From JBFHDX01 sp041584475 (lineage in GTDB: Bacteria > Pseudomonadota > Alphaproteobacteria > UBA8366 > JADFVY01): a stretch of DNA of 49,199 nt. The stretch spans positions 1 to 49,199 of the forward strand of contig JBFHDX010000016.1 in the NCBI GenBank assembly GCA_041584475.1. Direction: 5' to 3'. Below are positions 1 to 8,030 of the stretch, piece after piece (the first letter of the stretch is position 1; each line of letters begins with the position of its first letter). The notes under the pieces are model-generated. The model worked only from the letters and a program-made list of their open reading frames with translations. It ran no database searches and was not told the DNA's origin. The translations under genes and the position numbers were made by a program.

Positions 1-22
1 ACCCCGGGGCCGCGGGACCGCC

Positions 23-148
23 TCAGGCGGCGGCGATCTCCAGCGCCAGCCAGATCAGCGCGAGCGTCGCCACGACCGTCAACCCGTACTGGTTCCACAG
101 GCCCAGCTCGTCCCACCAGTCCCACAATCTGTCAGTGCGGCTGCGCAT
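23..148 (-). CDS. Possible 41-residue single-pass membrane peptide
   Basis: A short reading frame of 41 codons. The N-terminal half is rich in tryptophan and charged residues (DRLWDWWDELGLW), and the C-terminal half is one hydrophobic helix of about 20 residues (TVVATLALIWLALEIAAA). A purine-rich GGGAGAAGAG lies a few bases before the ATG, which is a good ribosome site and the main reason to believe the gene. It lies 148 bp downstream of the amidase on the same strand and could be the last gene of that transcript. I recognise no family. The predicted topology is one inner-membrane helix with a short amphipathic cytoplasmic head. It is too short to be certain from sequence alone. Confidence 0.45.
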   Translation of the reverse strand: MRSRTDRLWDWWDELGLWNQYGLTVVATLALIWLALEIAAA

Positions 149-296
149 GGCTCTTCTCCCTGCAGCGCGACGCCCCGCCGGCGCCGTCCGGGCCGCGCCG
201 GCGGCCCGCTCGATGCCCGATAGGTGGCGCGTCCGATACGATGCGGCAACCCCTCTGCGACATTTTACAGCAGCCTGCGAGCGGGTTGACGGTGCC

Positions 297-1151
297 CTAC
301 TCGCCGGTCGCGCGCAGACCCGCGCTCGCCGGCGGCCGGAACTCGCGGTCGTGGCGCAGCGAGGGGATCATCTGCCGCGCTCTCGCGACCTGGTCCAGAT
401 CGAGGTCCGCCAGCACGAAGCCGGGCTCCTCGCCGCCGTCGGCCAGCACCTCGCCCCAGGGCGAGACGATCAGCGCGTGCCCGTAAGTGCTGCGGCCGTC
501 CTCGTGGTCGCCGCACTGCGCCGGCGCGAGGATGTACGCCCCGGTCTCGATCGCCCGGGCGCGCTGCAGCACGTGCCAGTGCGCCTGGCCGGTGGTGCGG
601 GTGAACGCCGCAGGAATCCAGATCATCGCCGCGCCGGCCTTGGCCAGGGAACGATAGAGCTGCGGAAAGCGCAAATCGTAGCAGATCGTCATGCCGAGTC
701 CGCCCCACGGCGTATCCGCCAGCACCGCCGAGTCCCCGGCGGCGAACAGCGCGGATTCGCGGTAGCTCTCGCCGCCGGCGAGATCGACGTCGAACATGTG
801 CAGCTTGTCGTAGCGGGCGACGATGCCGCCGTCGGGCCCGATCAGGTAGCTGCGGTTCAGCAGCGTCTCCGGCCCCGCCTTGACGACGAGCGAGCCCGAG
901 AGCAGCCAGATGTCGAGCTCGTCGGCGAGCGCGCGCCAGGCTTTAAGCGCCGGCTCCTCCGCCTCGGGTCGCGCCGTCTCGAGCGCCAGCGAGCGCCGCT
1001 TCTGGCACAAATTCACCACTTCGGGCAGGCCGATGACCTGCGCGCCGGCGGCGTGCGCCTCGCGGATCAGCCGGCTGGCCTCGGCGATGTTGCCGGCGAT
1101 CTCGACGCCGGACGTCATCTGGATGCACGCCGCCGTCACCCTGTTCGTCAT
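297..1151 (-). CDS. Carbon-nitrogen hydrolase, Nit1/Nit2-like (probable deaminated-glutathione amidase)
   Basis: A 284-residue cytoplasmic amidase of the nitrilase superfamily. The Glu-Lys-Cys triad is visible: E44 in GLPEVVN, K116 in YDKLHMFDV and C157 in ICYDLRFPQLYR. The GLPEVVN and YDKLHMFDV contexts are typical of the Nit branch, which in characterised members repairs deaminated glutathione or hydrolyses omega-amides. The start chosen is the ATG preceded by GGAGG. It overlaps the glutaredoxin stop by four bases (ATGA), so the two are translationally coupled. The pairing with a glutaredoxin fits a role in glutathione metabolism. Exact substrate preference cannot be read from sequence. Confidence 0.88.
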   Translation of the reverse strand: MTNRVTAACIQMTSGVEIAGNIAEASRLIREAHAAGAQVIGLPEVVNLCQKRRSLALETARPEAEEPALKAWRALADELDIWLLSGSLVVKAGPETLLNRSYLIGPDGGIVARYDKLHMFDVDLAGGESYRESALFAAGDSAVLADTPWGGLGMTICYDLRFPQLYRSLAKAGAAMIWIPAAFTRTTGQAHWHVLQRARAIETGAYILAPAQCGDHEDGRSTYGHALIVSPWGEVLADGGEEPGFVLADLDLDQVARARQMIPSLRHDREFRPPASAGLRATGE

Positions 1152-1411
1152 GCCCTGCCCTCCAACAGCGGATCGAGGCCGCCCGAGCGGTCGAGATCGT
1201 GCAGCTCGTTGCAGCCGCCGATGTGCCGGCCGTCGATGAAGATCTGCGGCACGCTCTGCCCGCCGCCGGCGCGTTCGGTCATCTCCTGGCGCCGGCCCGG
1301 CTCGCTCGTCACGTCGAACTCGATGAACTCGACGCCCTTGCCGGCGAGCAGCCGCTTCGCCATGAAGCAGTAGCCGCACCAGGGGCTGGTGTAGATCTCG
1401 ACCTTGGCCAT
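1148..1411 (-). CDS. grxC: Glutaredoxin 3 (GrxC)
   Basis: An 87-residue dithiol glutaredoxin that reduces disulfides and glutathione mixed disulfides in the cytoplasm. The redox motif is CGYC at residues 12-15 (a variant of the common CPYC). The cis-proline loop SVPQIF (53-58) and the glutathione-contacting GGCNEL (65-70) are in place. Length matches the family. An upstream in-frame extension of 21 codons exists, but it precedes the thioredoxin-fold first strand (KVEIYTS), so the internal ATG is preferred. It lies 79 bp after comF and overlaps the downstream amidase start, which suggests a comF-grxC-amidase transcript. Confidence 0.95.
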   Translation of the reverse strand: MAKVEIYTSPWCGYCFMAKRLLAGKGVEFIEFDVTSEPGRRQEMTERAGGGQSVPQIFIDGRHIGGCNELHDLDRSGGLDPLLEGRA

Positions 1412-1490
1412 GACGCCTAGCACTCCGGCAGCGATCCGGCCCCTATAGATAGGCCAGCCGTCGCGCCGGGCCAAGGGGCAACGCGGCGGC

Positions 1491-2291
1491 TCACGACGCC
1501 GGGCCGCGCGGGCGCACGACCCGCGCCAGCGTGATCACGTCGACCGAACCCGCCCCGGCGCGCAGCAGCGTGCGCGCGCACTCCTCGACCGTCGCGCCGG
1601 TTGTGAAGACGTCGTCGACCAGCAGGATGCGCGCCCCGGCGATCGCCGCCCCGCGGCCCGCCGCAGGCGCGAACGCGCCGCGCACGTTGCGCCGCCGCGC
1701 CGACCGCGAGAGCCGGCCCTGCGGGCTCGTCTCGCGCCGCCGCACCAGCAGGCCGGGCTCGATGGCGAGGCCGGTCGCCCGGGCGAGCGCCGCCGCCAGC
1801 AGCGCCGCCTGGTTGTAGCGCCGCGCGAACAGCCGCCGGCGGTGCAAGGGCACCGGCACCGCGACGTCCGCGTCGGCCGCGAGGTCGCCCGCGGCGCGCG
1901 CGAGCCAGCGGCCGAGCGCCGGCGCCAGCCCGGTGCGGTCGCCGTGCTTGAGGTCGAGGATCAGCGGCCGCGCGGTATCGTCGTAGGCGAGCACCGCGCG
2001 CGCCCGGCGAAACGCCGGCGGGCGGCGCAGGCAGGCACCGCAGAGCGGCGCCGCCGGCCCGGGGTCGTACTCGAACGGGAAACCGCAGCGCTCGCAGCAG
2101 GGCGGCGAGAGGAACGTGTAGCGCGGCCAGCAGCCCGGGCACAGCGCCGCCTCGCGATCGACGACGACGCCGCAGTCGAAGCAGCGCGGCGGCAGCAAGA
2201 CGTCGACGAGGCGACGCCAGGCGCGGCTCGCCGGACGCGTCGTCGGCCCAACGCCCGTCCCGCCGGTTCGTGTGACGCCCCCTTCGGACAT
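1491..2291 (-). CDS. comF: ComF family phosphoribosyltransferase-like protein
   Basis: A 266-residue ComF/GntX-type protein. The N-terminal zinc-ribbon region carries cysteine pairs at 37/40, 51/54, 66/69 and 84/87. The C-terminal type I phosphoribosyltransferase domain carries the PRPP loop ILLVDDVFTTGAT (222-234). Family members are needed for DNA uptake in competent bacteria and are linked to DNA repair and recombination elsewhere; the enzymatic substrate is unknown. The start is uncertain: a longer form from 2348 is possible, and neither start has a strong ribosome site. It is divergent from the methyltransferase at 2402, with about 110 bp between them. Confidence 0.9.
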   Translation of the reverse strand: MSEGGVTRTGGTGVGPTTRPASRAWRRLVDVLLPPRCFDCGVVVDREAALCPGCWPRYTFLSPPCCERCGFPFEYDPGPAAPLCGACLRRPPAFRRARAVLAYDDTARPLILDLKHGDRTGLAPALGRWLARAAGDLAADADVAVPVPLHRRRLFARRYNQAALLAAALARATGLAIEPGLLVRRRETSPQGRLSRSARRRNVRGAFAPAAGRGAAIAGARILLVDDVFTTGATVEECARTLLRAGAGSVDVITLARVVRPRGPAS

Positions 2292-2401
2292 CGCGCCATT
2301 CAAGCACGGGCCTCGGCAAAGCGTAAGCAAAACGCCATCGATCCGCATCGAGGCACCGGCGATTTGCCCCGCCGCGCCGGCGCCGCCATATTGGCCGGGT
2401 C

Positions 2402-3328
2402 ATGCAGCACGATCCCTCGCCGGCTCAGCTCTTCGACCCGCGCCTCGTGCGTGCGCACCGAGAGCGCGCCGCCGTCACCCTGCCGCGCCACGATTTCCTG
2501 TTCCGCGAGGTGGCGGAGCGCCTGGCCGACCGCCTGCTCGACGTCACGCGGCGCTTCCCCGTTGCGCTCGACCTGGGCTGCCACACCGGGCTGCTTGCCG
2601 CGACCGTCGGCGCGCGCGGGGGCGTCGAGACGTGGCTGCAGTGCGACCCGTCGCCGGCGATGGCGGCGCGCGCCGGCGGGCTGTCCGTCGCCGCCGAGCC
2701 GGACGCCCTGCCGTTCGCCGAGGGCCGCCTCGACCTCGTCGCCAGCTGCCTGTCGCTGCACTGGGTCAACGACCTGCCGGGCGCGCTGCTCCAGGCCCGC
2801 CGCGCGCTGAAGCCGGACGGGCTGTTCCTCGCCGCGCTGCCGGGCGGCGGCACGCTGGGCGAACTGCGTGCGGCGTTGACCGAGGCGGAACTGGAGGTCA
2901 GCGGCGGCGCCAGCCCGCGCATCTCGCCCTTCGTCGACCTGCGCGACGCCGGCGCCCTGCTGCAGCGCGCCGGCTTCGCGCTGCCGGTCGTCGACGGCGA
3001 CGCGATCACCGTGCGCTACGAGAACGCGTTCCGGCTGATGCAGGACCTGCGCGGCATGGGCGAGAGCAACGCCCTGGCGGCGATGGCGCGCGGCGGCACG
3101 CGGCGATCGGTGCTGACACGCGCGGCCGAGATCTACCAGGCGCGCCACGGCGGGCCCGACGGCCGTATTCCCGCCAGCTTCCGCATCGTCTACCTGACCG
3201 GCTGGGCGCCCGACCCCTCGCAGCAGCAGCCGGTGCGCCGCGGCAGCGCGACCGCGCGGCTCGCCGACGCGCTGGACAGCGAAGAGAGGCCCGCCGGCGA
3301 GAAACCGCCGCCATTCAGCGAAAATTAA
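2402..3328 (+). CDS. SAM-dependent methyltransferase-fold protein, NDUFAF5/BioC-like
   Basis: A 308-residue class I methyltransferase-fold protein. Motif I is DLGCHTG at 57-63, and a second acidic strand is followed by the conserved CLSLHWVNDLPG segment. The overall look, including the start HDPSPAQLFDPRLVRAHRERAA, matches the alphaproteobacterial family related to mitochondrial NDUFAF5, which hydroxylates an arginine of a complex I subunit; other relatives include BioC. Which of these it does is not decidable here. It is the first gene of a plus-strand run and is followed after 58 bp by five membrane-protein paralogues. Its divergent neighbour is comF. Confidence 0.85.
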   Translation: MQHDPSPAQLFDPRLVRAHRERAAVTLPRHDFLFREVAERLADRLLDVTRRFPVALDLGCHTGLLAATVGARGGVETWLQCDPSPAMAARAGGLSVAAEPDALPFAEGRLDLVASCLSLHWVNDLPGALLQARRALKPDGLFLAALPGGGTLGELRAALTEAELEVSGGASPRISPFVDLRDAGALLQRAGFALPVVDGDAITVRYENAFRLMQDLRGMGESNALAAMARGGTRRSVLTRAAEIYQARHGGPDGRIPASFRIVYLTGWAPDPSQQQPVRRGSATARLADALDSEERPAGEKPPPFSEN

Positions 3329-3386
3329 CGCTGCTCGCCGACACTGCCCGGCGGCGCACGGTTACCGCTATCCGGGGGAACGGCTC

Positions 3387-4262
3387 ATGCACGGCGCGGC
3401 CCGGCTGCCGGTGTGGCGCAGCATCGGCGCGATCTACCGCTTCATCCTGAACCATCCGCGCGAGCTTGCGCGGATCGGCTGGCTGCCGTTCCTGCTCCTG
3501 GTCGCGCTCAGCCTCTTTCTCGGCAGCTTCGAACCGTCGCCGGACGCACCGGTTACGCTGGCCGATGCCGGCCCGGCGATCGTGCAACTGCTGGCCGGCG
3601 GGCTCGCGCAGGGCTGCATCGCGGTGTTCGTGCTCGTCGCCTGGCACCGGGTGGTGATGCGCGCGCTCGCCGCCGAAGCCGTTACGTCCGATCGTTCGCC
3701 GCGCCCGCCCGGCCATCGCGAGCTGGTCTATTTCATCCAGATGCTCGGCCTGTCGCTGCTGTTTCTCGCGATCCTCCTCGGCGTCGCGCTCGGCGTCGCG
3801 GTGTTTCTGCATCTCGGCTTCTGGCTCGCGGCCCCCGGTGCAGCGCCGGCGGCGAAGAACGCGGCCTTCGCGATCATCGGCTATGTCGCCATGCTGATCG
3901 GCCTGGTTCCCGCCTTCTATATCGCGCTGCGCCTGTCGCTGGCCCTGCCCGAGACCGCCGTCACCGCGCGCGCCGGCCGCTTCGCGCAGTCGTGGCGGGC
4001 GAGCGCCGGTTGCGGCTGGCGCATGGTGGCGATCACCGTGCTGGCGATGCTGCCGGTCGAGGCGCTCAATCTCGGCCTCGCGCTCGCCGCCGAAGCGGCG
4101 TTCGGCACGCCCGCCCACTACCCCCTCGTCGTCGCCGCCTGCGCCGGGCTCGTGCTGCTGATGGCGGTACTCGGCTCGGCGCTGTCGAAATGCTACCTGG
4201 CGCTGCGCGATGCGGTGCCGGACATCGCGGCAGGGCAGCTGGCCGGGGCAGAGGCGCAATGA
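3387..4262 (+). CDS. Multi-pass membrane protein, paralogue 1 of 5
   Basis: A 291-residue membrane protein with about six hydrophobic segments (near residues 30-48, 66-90, 115-150, 158-187, 210-234 and 243-268). It shows the landmarks shared by the whole cluster: LPVW near the N-terminus (7-10), VAWHR at the end of the second helix, RLSLALPETAV, and FAQSWRASAGCGWR before the fifth segment. The terminal Y..LGGM seen in the others is degenerate here (CYLALRDA). The ATG is preceded by GGGGGAAC. Its stop overlaps the next start (ATGA). I do not recognise a characterised family. The fold resembles generic 6-TM families around YciC/DUF975, but that is a loose impression. Confidence 0.82.
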   Translation: MHGAARLPVWRSIGAIYRFILNHPRELARIGWLPFLLLVALSLFLGSFEPSPDAPVTLADAGPAIVQLLAGGLAQGCIAVFVLVAWHRVVMRALAAEAVTSDRSPRPPGHRELVYFIQMLGLSLLFLAILLGVALGVAVFLHLGFWLAAPGAAPAAKNAAFAIIGYVAMLIGLVPAFYIALRLSLALPETAVTARAGRFAQSWRASAGCGWRMVAITVLAMLPVEALNLGLALAAEAAFGTPAHYPLVVAACAGLVLLMAVLGSALSKCYLALRDAVPDIAAGQLAGAEAQ

Positions 4263-5065
4263 ACGGGAAGCCTGGCCGCCTGCCGGTGCTCGGCGCCGTG
4301 GTCGGCAGCTGGCGCTTCGTCGCCGCCAATCCCGGCGCCGCGCTGCGCGTCGGCTGGCTGCCGGTCGCGCTGATGACGGCGCTCGCGGTCCGTGCCGCGG
4401 ACGCGCCGAAGCCGCTGGAAACGGCAGCCCTGTGGGCGCAGCTCTATGGCGGACTCGCCATGCTGTTCGTCATGATCGTCGTGCTCGTCGCCTGGCAGCG
4501 CATGGTGCTGTTCGGCGCCGAGGGCCGGCCGGGCCTGCTGCCGCTGCGCCTCGGCCGCGCCGAGCTGCGCGCCGTGCTGCATTTCCCGCTGGTGCTGATC
4601 CTGTTCGTACCGCTGCAGCTGTGGCCGCTCGCCGCCTGGCTGTGGAATGCGCCGTTCCCGCCGCCCGGCAGCCTCGCCGGCTGGATGCCGTGGATCGCCC
4701 TCGCCGTCGTCGTGTTTCCGCTCGGGCCGCTGCTCGCGCGCACGACGCTGATGCTCGCCGCCATCGCCGCGGCCGGCGGCCGGCGCATCTCGCTGCCGCA
4801 GACGGCCAACGCGGCGTGGGCGGTGGGGCGCGACAACACCGCCCGCCTGTTCCTGGCGATCATGCTCGCGGGACTGCCGATCGCGCTGGCGGCGAAGGCG
4901 CTCGACACGGTGCAGCGCAGCGGCGCGGAGCTTCCCCTCGTCGTCGCCCTGGGCGCGGCGGGCGGCGCGCTGGCCGTGCTCTACATGCTCGTCGTCGGCG
5001 GCACGCTGGCGCGGGCGTGGGCGACGCTCGGCGGGATGCCCGAGGCGAAGAAGGCCCGACGGTGA
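4259..5065 (+). CDS. Multi-pass membrane protein, paralogue 2 of 5
   Basis: A 268-residue hydrophobic protein with about six membrane segments. Shared landmarks are LPVLGAVVGSWRF near the start, VAWQRMVLFG after the second helix, the charged loop LRLGRAELR, and ARAWATLGGM near the C-terminus. It is the most derived copy: the block that reads RLSLALPA then WR-S-G-GWR in its sisters is ARTTLMLAAI then WAVGRDNTARLF here. The start overlaps the previous stop and its stop overlaps the next start (GTGA), so it sits in a translationally coupled operon. Function unknown. Confidence 0.82.
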   Translation: MNGKPGRLPVLGAVVGSWRFVAANPGAALRVGWLPVALMTALAVRAADAPKPLETAALWAQLYGGLAMLFVMIVVLVAWQRMVLFGAEGRPGLLPLRLGRAELRAVLHFPLVLILFVPLQLWPLAAWLWNAPFPPPGSLAGWMPWIALAVVVFPLGPLLARTTLMLAAIAAAGGRRISLPQTANAAWAVGRDNTARLFLAIMLAGLPIALAAKALDTVQRSGAELPLVVALGAAGGALAVLYMLVVGGTLARAWATLGGMPEAKKARR

Positions 5066-6006
5066 GCGACACGCCCAAGCTTCCGGTCTGGCGCACCGTC
5101 GCTGCGAGCTGGCATTTTGCGCTCGAACACTGGTTGCGGCTTGTCCTGACCGGTCTGCCACTGATCGTGCCGTTCGTTTACTTCACCATGCCGGACGAGC
5201 CTTTTTTCGGCCCGACGTTGCTGGAAGAGCCGTTTTTCGGCCCGGTCCTGACGACGGATCAACCGAGCCTGCCATACCTTCCCCCAGGCAGGTTCGTGCT
5301 GTCCGCCCTGCTCTACTGGCTGCCGTTCGCGCTGCTCATCGCCTGGCTGATGGTCCCGGTCCAGCGCCTCGCGCTGCTGGGTGATCGCGGGCCGTTCCCA
5401 TACTTTCCGTTTCGGTTGGGCGGTCGCGAACTCCGATTCATGCTCGCGATCGTGGCTCTGTGGATCCCCTACTGGCTTTATTCCGTGTTTACCTGGCTCC
5501 CGATCACTCGCGCCTTTCTCGGGCTCTTCGCCGCTTCGCCGATGACGAGTTTCACCGCCGCATCAGCCGCGGCCGTCCTGGTGTTGCTGCTGCTCCCGAC
5601 GCTGGCGATCTGGTGGTTGGAGGCGCGCCTGTCCCTGATCTTCCCTGCGATCGCGGCCGATCGCGAGCGGCCGCTGACGACGGGCTGGCAGCTCGGGCGG
5701 CGCAACGGCTGGCGGCTGCTCGTCCTGCTGGCGGCGGCTCCGATCCCGGTGATCCTGGCGTATGCGCTGCTGGAGGGCCTGGACAGGCTGCTGGTCGGCC
5801 ATGCAGCGCGGATCAGCCCCGATCCGGCGGTCGGTACCGTGTATTGGGCGACCAGGCCCGCCGTCTGGACGTGGGTCTATACCGTCGGCATCGCCGTAAG
5901 CTACTGGGGCGTCGTCGCCCTTCAAGCCACCGCGCTGTCGCTCTGCTACCGGCGCATGGGTGGGATGGACAAGCATGGAGGCTTGCCGCAGTCTGGCGGG
6001 CGATGA
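5062..6006 (+). CDS. Multi-pass membrane protein, paralogue 3 of 5
   Basis: The longest copy at 314 residues. It starts at a GTG that overlaps the previous stop. Landmarks are LPVWRTVAASWHF, VPVQRLALLGDRG, the loop FRLGGRELRFM, EARLSLIFPAI, WQLGRRNGWR and CYRRMGGM. The extra length comes from an insertion after the first helix that contains a near-perfect ten-residue duplication (DEPFFGPTLL then EEPFFGPVLT), and from a longer loop before the last helix. Its stop overlaps the next ATG. About six membrane helices are expected. Function unknown. Confidence 0.82.
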   Translation: MSDTPKLPVWRTVAASWHFALEHWLRLVLTGLPLIVPFVYFTMPDEPFFGPTLLEEPFFGPVLTTDQPSLPYLPPGRFVLSALLYWLPFALLIAWLMVPVQRLALLGDRGPFPYFPFRLGGRELRFMLAIVALWIPYWLYSVFTWLPITRAFLGLFAASPMTSFTAASAAAVLVLLLLPTLAIWWLEARLSLIFPAIAADRERPLTTGWQLGRRNGWRLLVLLAAAPIPVILAYALLEGLDRLLVGHAARISPDPAVGTVYWATRPAVWTWVYTVGIAVSYWGVVALQATALSLCYRRMGGMDKHGGLPQSGGR

Positions 6007-6770
6007 ACAGCCGCCGCGACGAGTTGCCCGTCTGGGAGACGACGATCGAAGCCTGGCGCCACCTCGCCGCAAACCTGGCGCGGGTGCCCGCGGTCGGGCT
6101 GTTTCCGGCGCTGCTGTTCCTGGCGTTGATTCGCCTGAAGACTCAGCTCGATCTCGAGGGCTGGGCGATGCTCGTCTCCGGCCTGCCCTACCTCGCGCTG
6201 CATGCGATCCCGGCGACGCTGATCGTCGTGCCGTGGTACCGCGCGGCACTGCTGCCGCCGGGCCAGGCGGCCGCCGGACCGATCCCCGCCTGGTACTATC
6301 TGCGCCTGCTGCCGCGCTGGCTGCTGCTCGAGATGATCATCTTCGTGCCCTTGATGCCCGTCGAGGCGATCGGCATCGCGTACGACATCGGCAAGGATGC
6401 GGCGGACCCGCGCAACGCCTCGTACCTGCTGCTGACGATCATGGTCATCGGCGCCGCCGCGTGGCCCTACGCGCGCTCCAGCGTGGCGCTGCCCGCCGCG
6501 GCGCTCGGCGCCGACGCCCGCTTCGCGCAGGCCTGGCGGCTCAGCGTCGGCAACGGCTGGCGCATCGTCGGCGCCATGCTGCTGTGCTCGGCGCCGCTGA
6601 TCTTCAGCGCCATCGTCGTGCGCCGCTGGTTCCCGCAGGAGCCGGCGCCGGACCTAGACTTCGTCCTGTCCTGCCTCGGCGCCGTCTACTACCTGTTCAC
6701 CGAGCTGCTCGGCGCCTCGCTGCTGGCGCAGGTCTACCTGCGCCTCGGCGGCGCGCGGCCGATCCAGTGA
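6003..6770 (+). CDS. Multi-pass membrane protein, paralogue 4 of 5
   Basis: A 255-residue member of the same family, starting at the ATG that overlaps the previous stop. Landmarks are LPVWETTIEAWRHL, VVPWYRAALLP, ARSSVALPAAALG, FAQAWRLSVGNGWR and VYLRLGG. It keeps the arginine/tryptophan block (WR-x-S-x-G-N-GWR) in its cleanest form, shared with paralogue 5. It is followed by a 59-bp gap, the only one between members of the cluster, so the fifth gene may have its own ribosome loading or promoter. Function unknown. Confidence 0.82.
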   Translation: MNSRRDELPVWETTIEAWRHLAANLARVPAVGLFPALLFLALIRLKTQLDLEGWAMLVSGLPYLALHAIPATLIVVPWYRAALLPPGQAAAGPIPAWYYLRLLPRWLLLEMIIFVPLMPVEAIGIAYDIGKDAADPRNASYLLLTIMVIGAAAWPYARSSVALPAAALGADARFAQAWRLSVGNGWRIVGAMLLCSAPLIFSAIVVRRWFPQEPAPDLDFVLSCLGAVYYLFTELLGASLLAQVYLRLGGARPIQ

Positions 6771-6829
6771 GCGTGCGTGATCACTCGCACGGAACTGCGT
6801 CGGCTGGTTGCACCCATGACCGGTGATTC

Positions 6830-7621
6830 ATGAACGAACCGCTCGACCGACTTCCCATATGGCCCACGGCCATCGCCGGCTGGCGGCTCGTTGCGACGCG
6901 CTGGCGCGAGCTCTTCGCCATGGGCTGGGCTCCAGCGACACTCATAATCGCACTGGACGTGCTGTCGGCCCGGGAGGATCTCATAACGGCGCCGGGCTCT
7001 CGCGGGATGCTGATGTATTTCGCGATCTGGAGCGCTGCGAGCGCCTTCCTGCTCGTTCCATGGCATCGCTTCGTCCTGCTCGGGCAAATGGCAGCCGGCG
7101 GGTTCGGCGCGTTCAGCGTGCGAGAGAGACACCTGCGGTTCATCGTCCGCCTGGTCCTGATCGGGCTTCTCTGGCAGGTGTTGTCCTTCGCCGCGACAGC
7201 CTCGATCGGGCCGGAGTCATTGATGCCGGGGCTGCTGTTCGCAACAGCGGGTAGCGTTTTCGTGCTCTACGTCACCGCCCGCCTATCGCTCGCGCTGCCC
7301 GCGGCCGCGCTCGGTCACGACGACAGTTTCGGTCGTGCCTGGCGGCTCAGCAGATACAACGGCTGGCGGGTCCTTGTCGCCGGAATTCTGGTGTTGATCC
7401 CGCCGTTTCTGCTCTTCATGCCATTGGGATTCCCCATGGTCTACCTTATGGCGCAAGAGGGTGCATCCCCAGAAGAAGTGGTTTTATTCGCTATCCTCTT
7501 CGCCCCGTTCGGCATCCTGCTCCTGGTGGCCGGCGCCGCCGTGCTGTCGGTCGCCTATCGCATCCTCGGCGGCATGGAGGAGGCGCCCGCCGGCGAAAGC
7601 GTGCCTACAGCCAGTCCCTGA
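6830..7621 (+). CDS. Multi-pass membrane protein, paralogue 5 of 5
   Basis: A 263-residue membrane protein. It carries LPIWPTAIAGWRLV, VPWHRFVLLG, ARLSLALPAAALG, FGRAWRLSRYNGWR and AYRILGGM, so it holds every block of the family consensus. It is preceded by a 59-bp spacer rather than the overlaps that join copies 1-4. Its 3' end overlaps the convergent mutT gene by 17 bp. Base composition looks slightly less GC-rich than copies 1-2. About six helices are predicted. Function unknown. Confidence 0.82.
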   Translation: MNEPLDRLPIWPTAIAGWRLVATRWRELFAMGWAPATLIIALDVLSAREDLITAPGSRGMLMYFAIWSAASAFLLVPWHRFVLLGQMAAGGFGAFSVRERHLRFIVRLVLIGLLWQVLSFAATASIGPESLMPGLLFATAGSVFVLYVTARLSLALPAAALGHDDSFGRAWRLSRYNGWRVLVAGILVLIPPFLLFMPLGFPMVYLMAQEGASPEEVVLFAILFAPFGILLLVAGAAVLSVAYRILGGMEEAPAGESVPTASP

Positions 7622-8030
7622 GGATCGCCACCAGCGGCTCGTCGGCCGGCGGCATCGGATAGTCGGGAAGCGCGTTCGGCCGCACCCATTTCAGCGCCTG
7701 GCCCTCGAGCGCCCGCACCGTGCCCTTCCACTTGCGGCAGACATAGAGCGGCATCAGCAGGTGGAAATCCTCGTAAGCATGGCTCGCGAAGCTGAGCGGC
7801 GCGAGGCAGCTCTCCGCCGTGTCGATCGCCAGCTCCTCGCGCATCTCGCGGATCAGCGCCGCTTCCGGCGTCTCGCCATCGCGCACCTTGCCGCCGGGGA
7901 ACTCCCACAGCCCCGCCATCGCCTTGCCGTCGGGCCGGCGGCTGATCAGCACGCGGCCGTCGATATCGACCAGCGCGACGGCAACGACGAGGACGACTGG
8001 CTTGCCGGTCGGGGGCGGTGCGCCGGTCAC
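7605..8030 (-). CDS. mutT: MutT-type 8-oxo-dGTP diphosphatase (Nudix)
   Basis: A 141-residue Nudix hydrolase that would cleanse 8-oxo-dGTP from the nucleotide pool or hydrolyse a related nucleoside diphosphate. The Nudix box runs over residues 46-67 (GGKVRDGE then REMREEL) and follows SRRPDGKAMAGLWEFPG, the usual MutT lead-in. The GTG start at 8030 is chosen because it overlaps the acetyltransferase stop (GTGA) and gives the normal MutT length; an upstream extension of 26 codons looks non-homologous. It is the last gene of an argJ/GNAT/mutT run on this strand and overlaps paralogue 5 tail to tail. Confidence 0.92.
   Translation of the reverse strand: MTGAPPPTGKPVVLVVAVALVDIDGRVLISRRPDGKAMAGLWEFPGGKVRDGETPEAALIREMREELAIDTAESCLAPLSFASHAYEDFHLLMPLYVCRKWKGTVRALEGQALKWVRPNALPDYPMPPADEPLVAILRDWL

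Noticed and set aside
135..1373. A 412-codon plus-strand frame over the amidase and glutaredoxin genes.
   Set aside because: It is a shadow of two clear minus-strand genes, with arginine-rich low-complexity translation.
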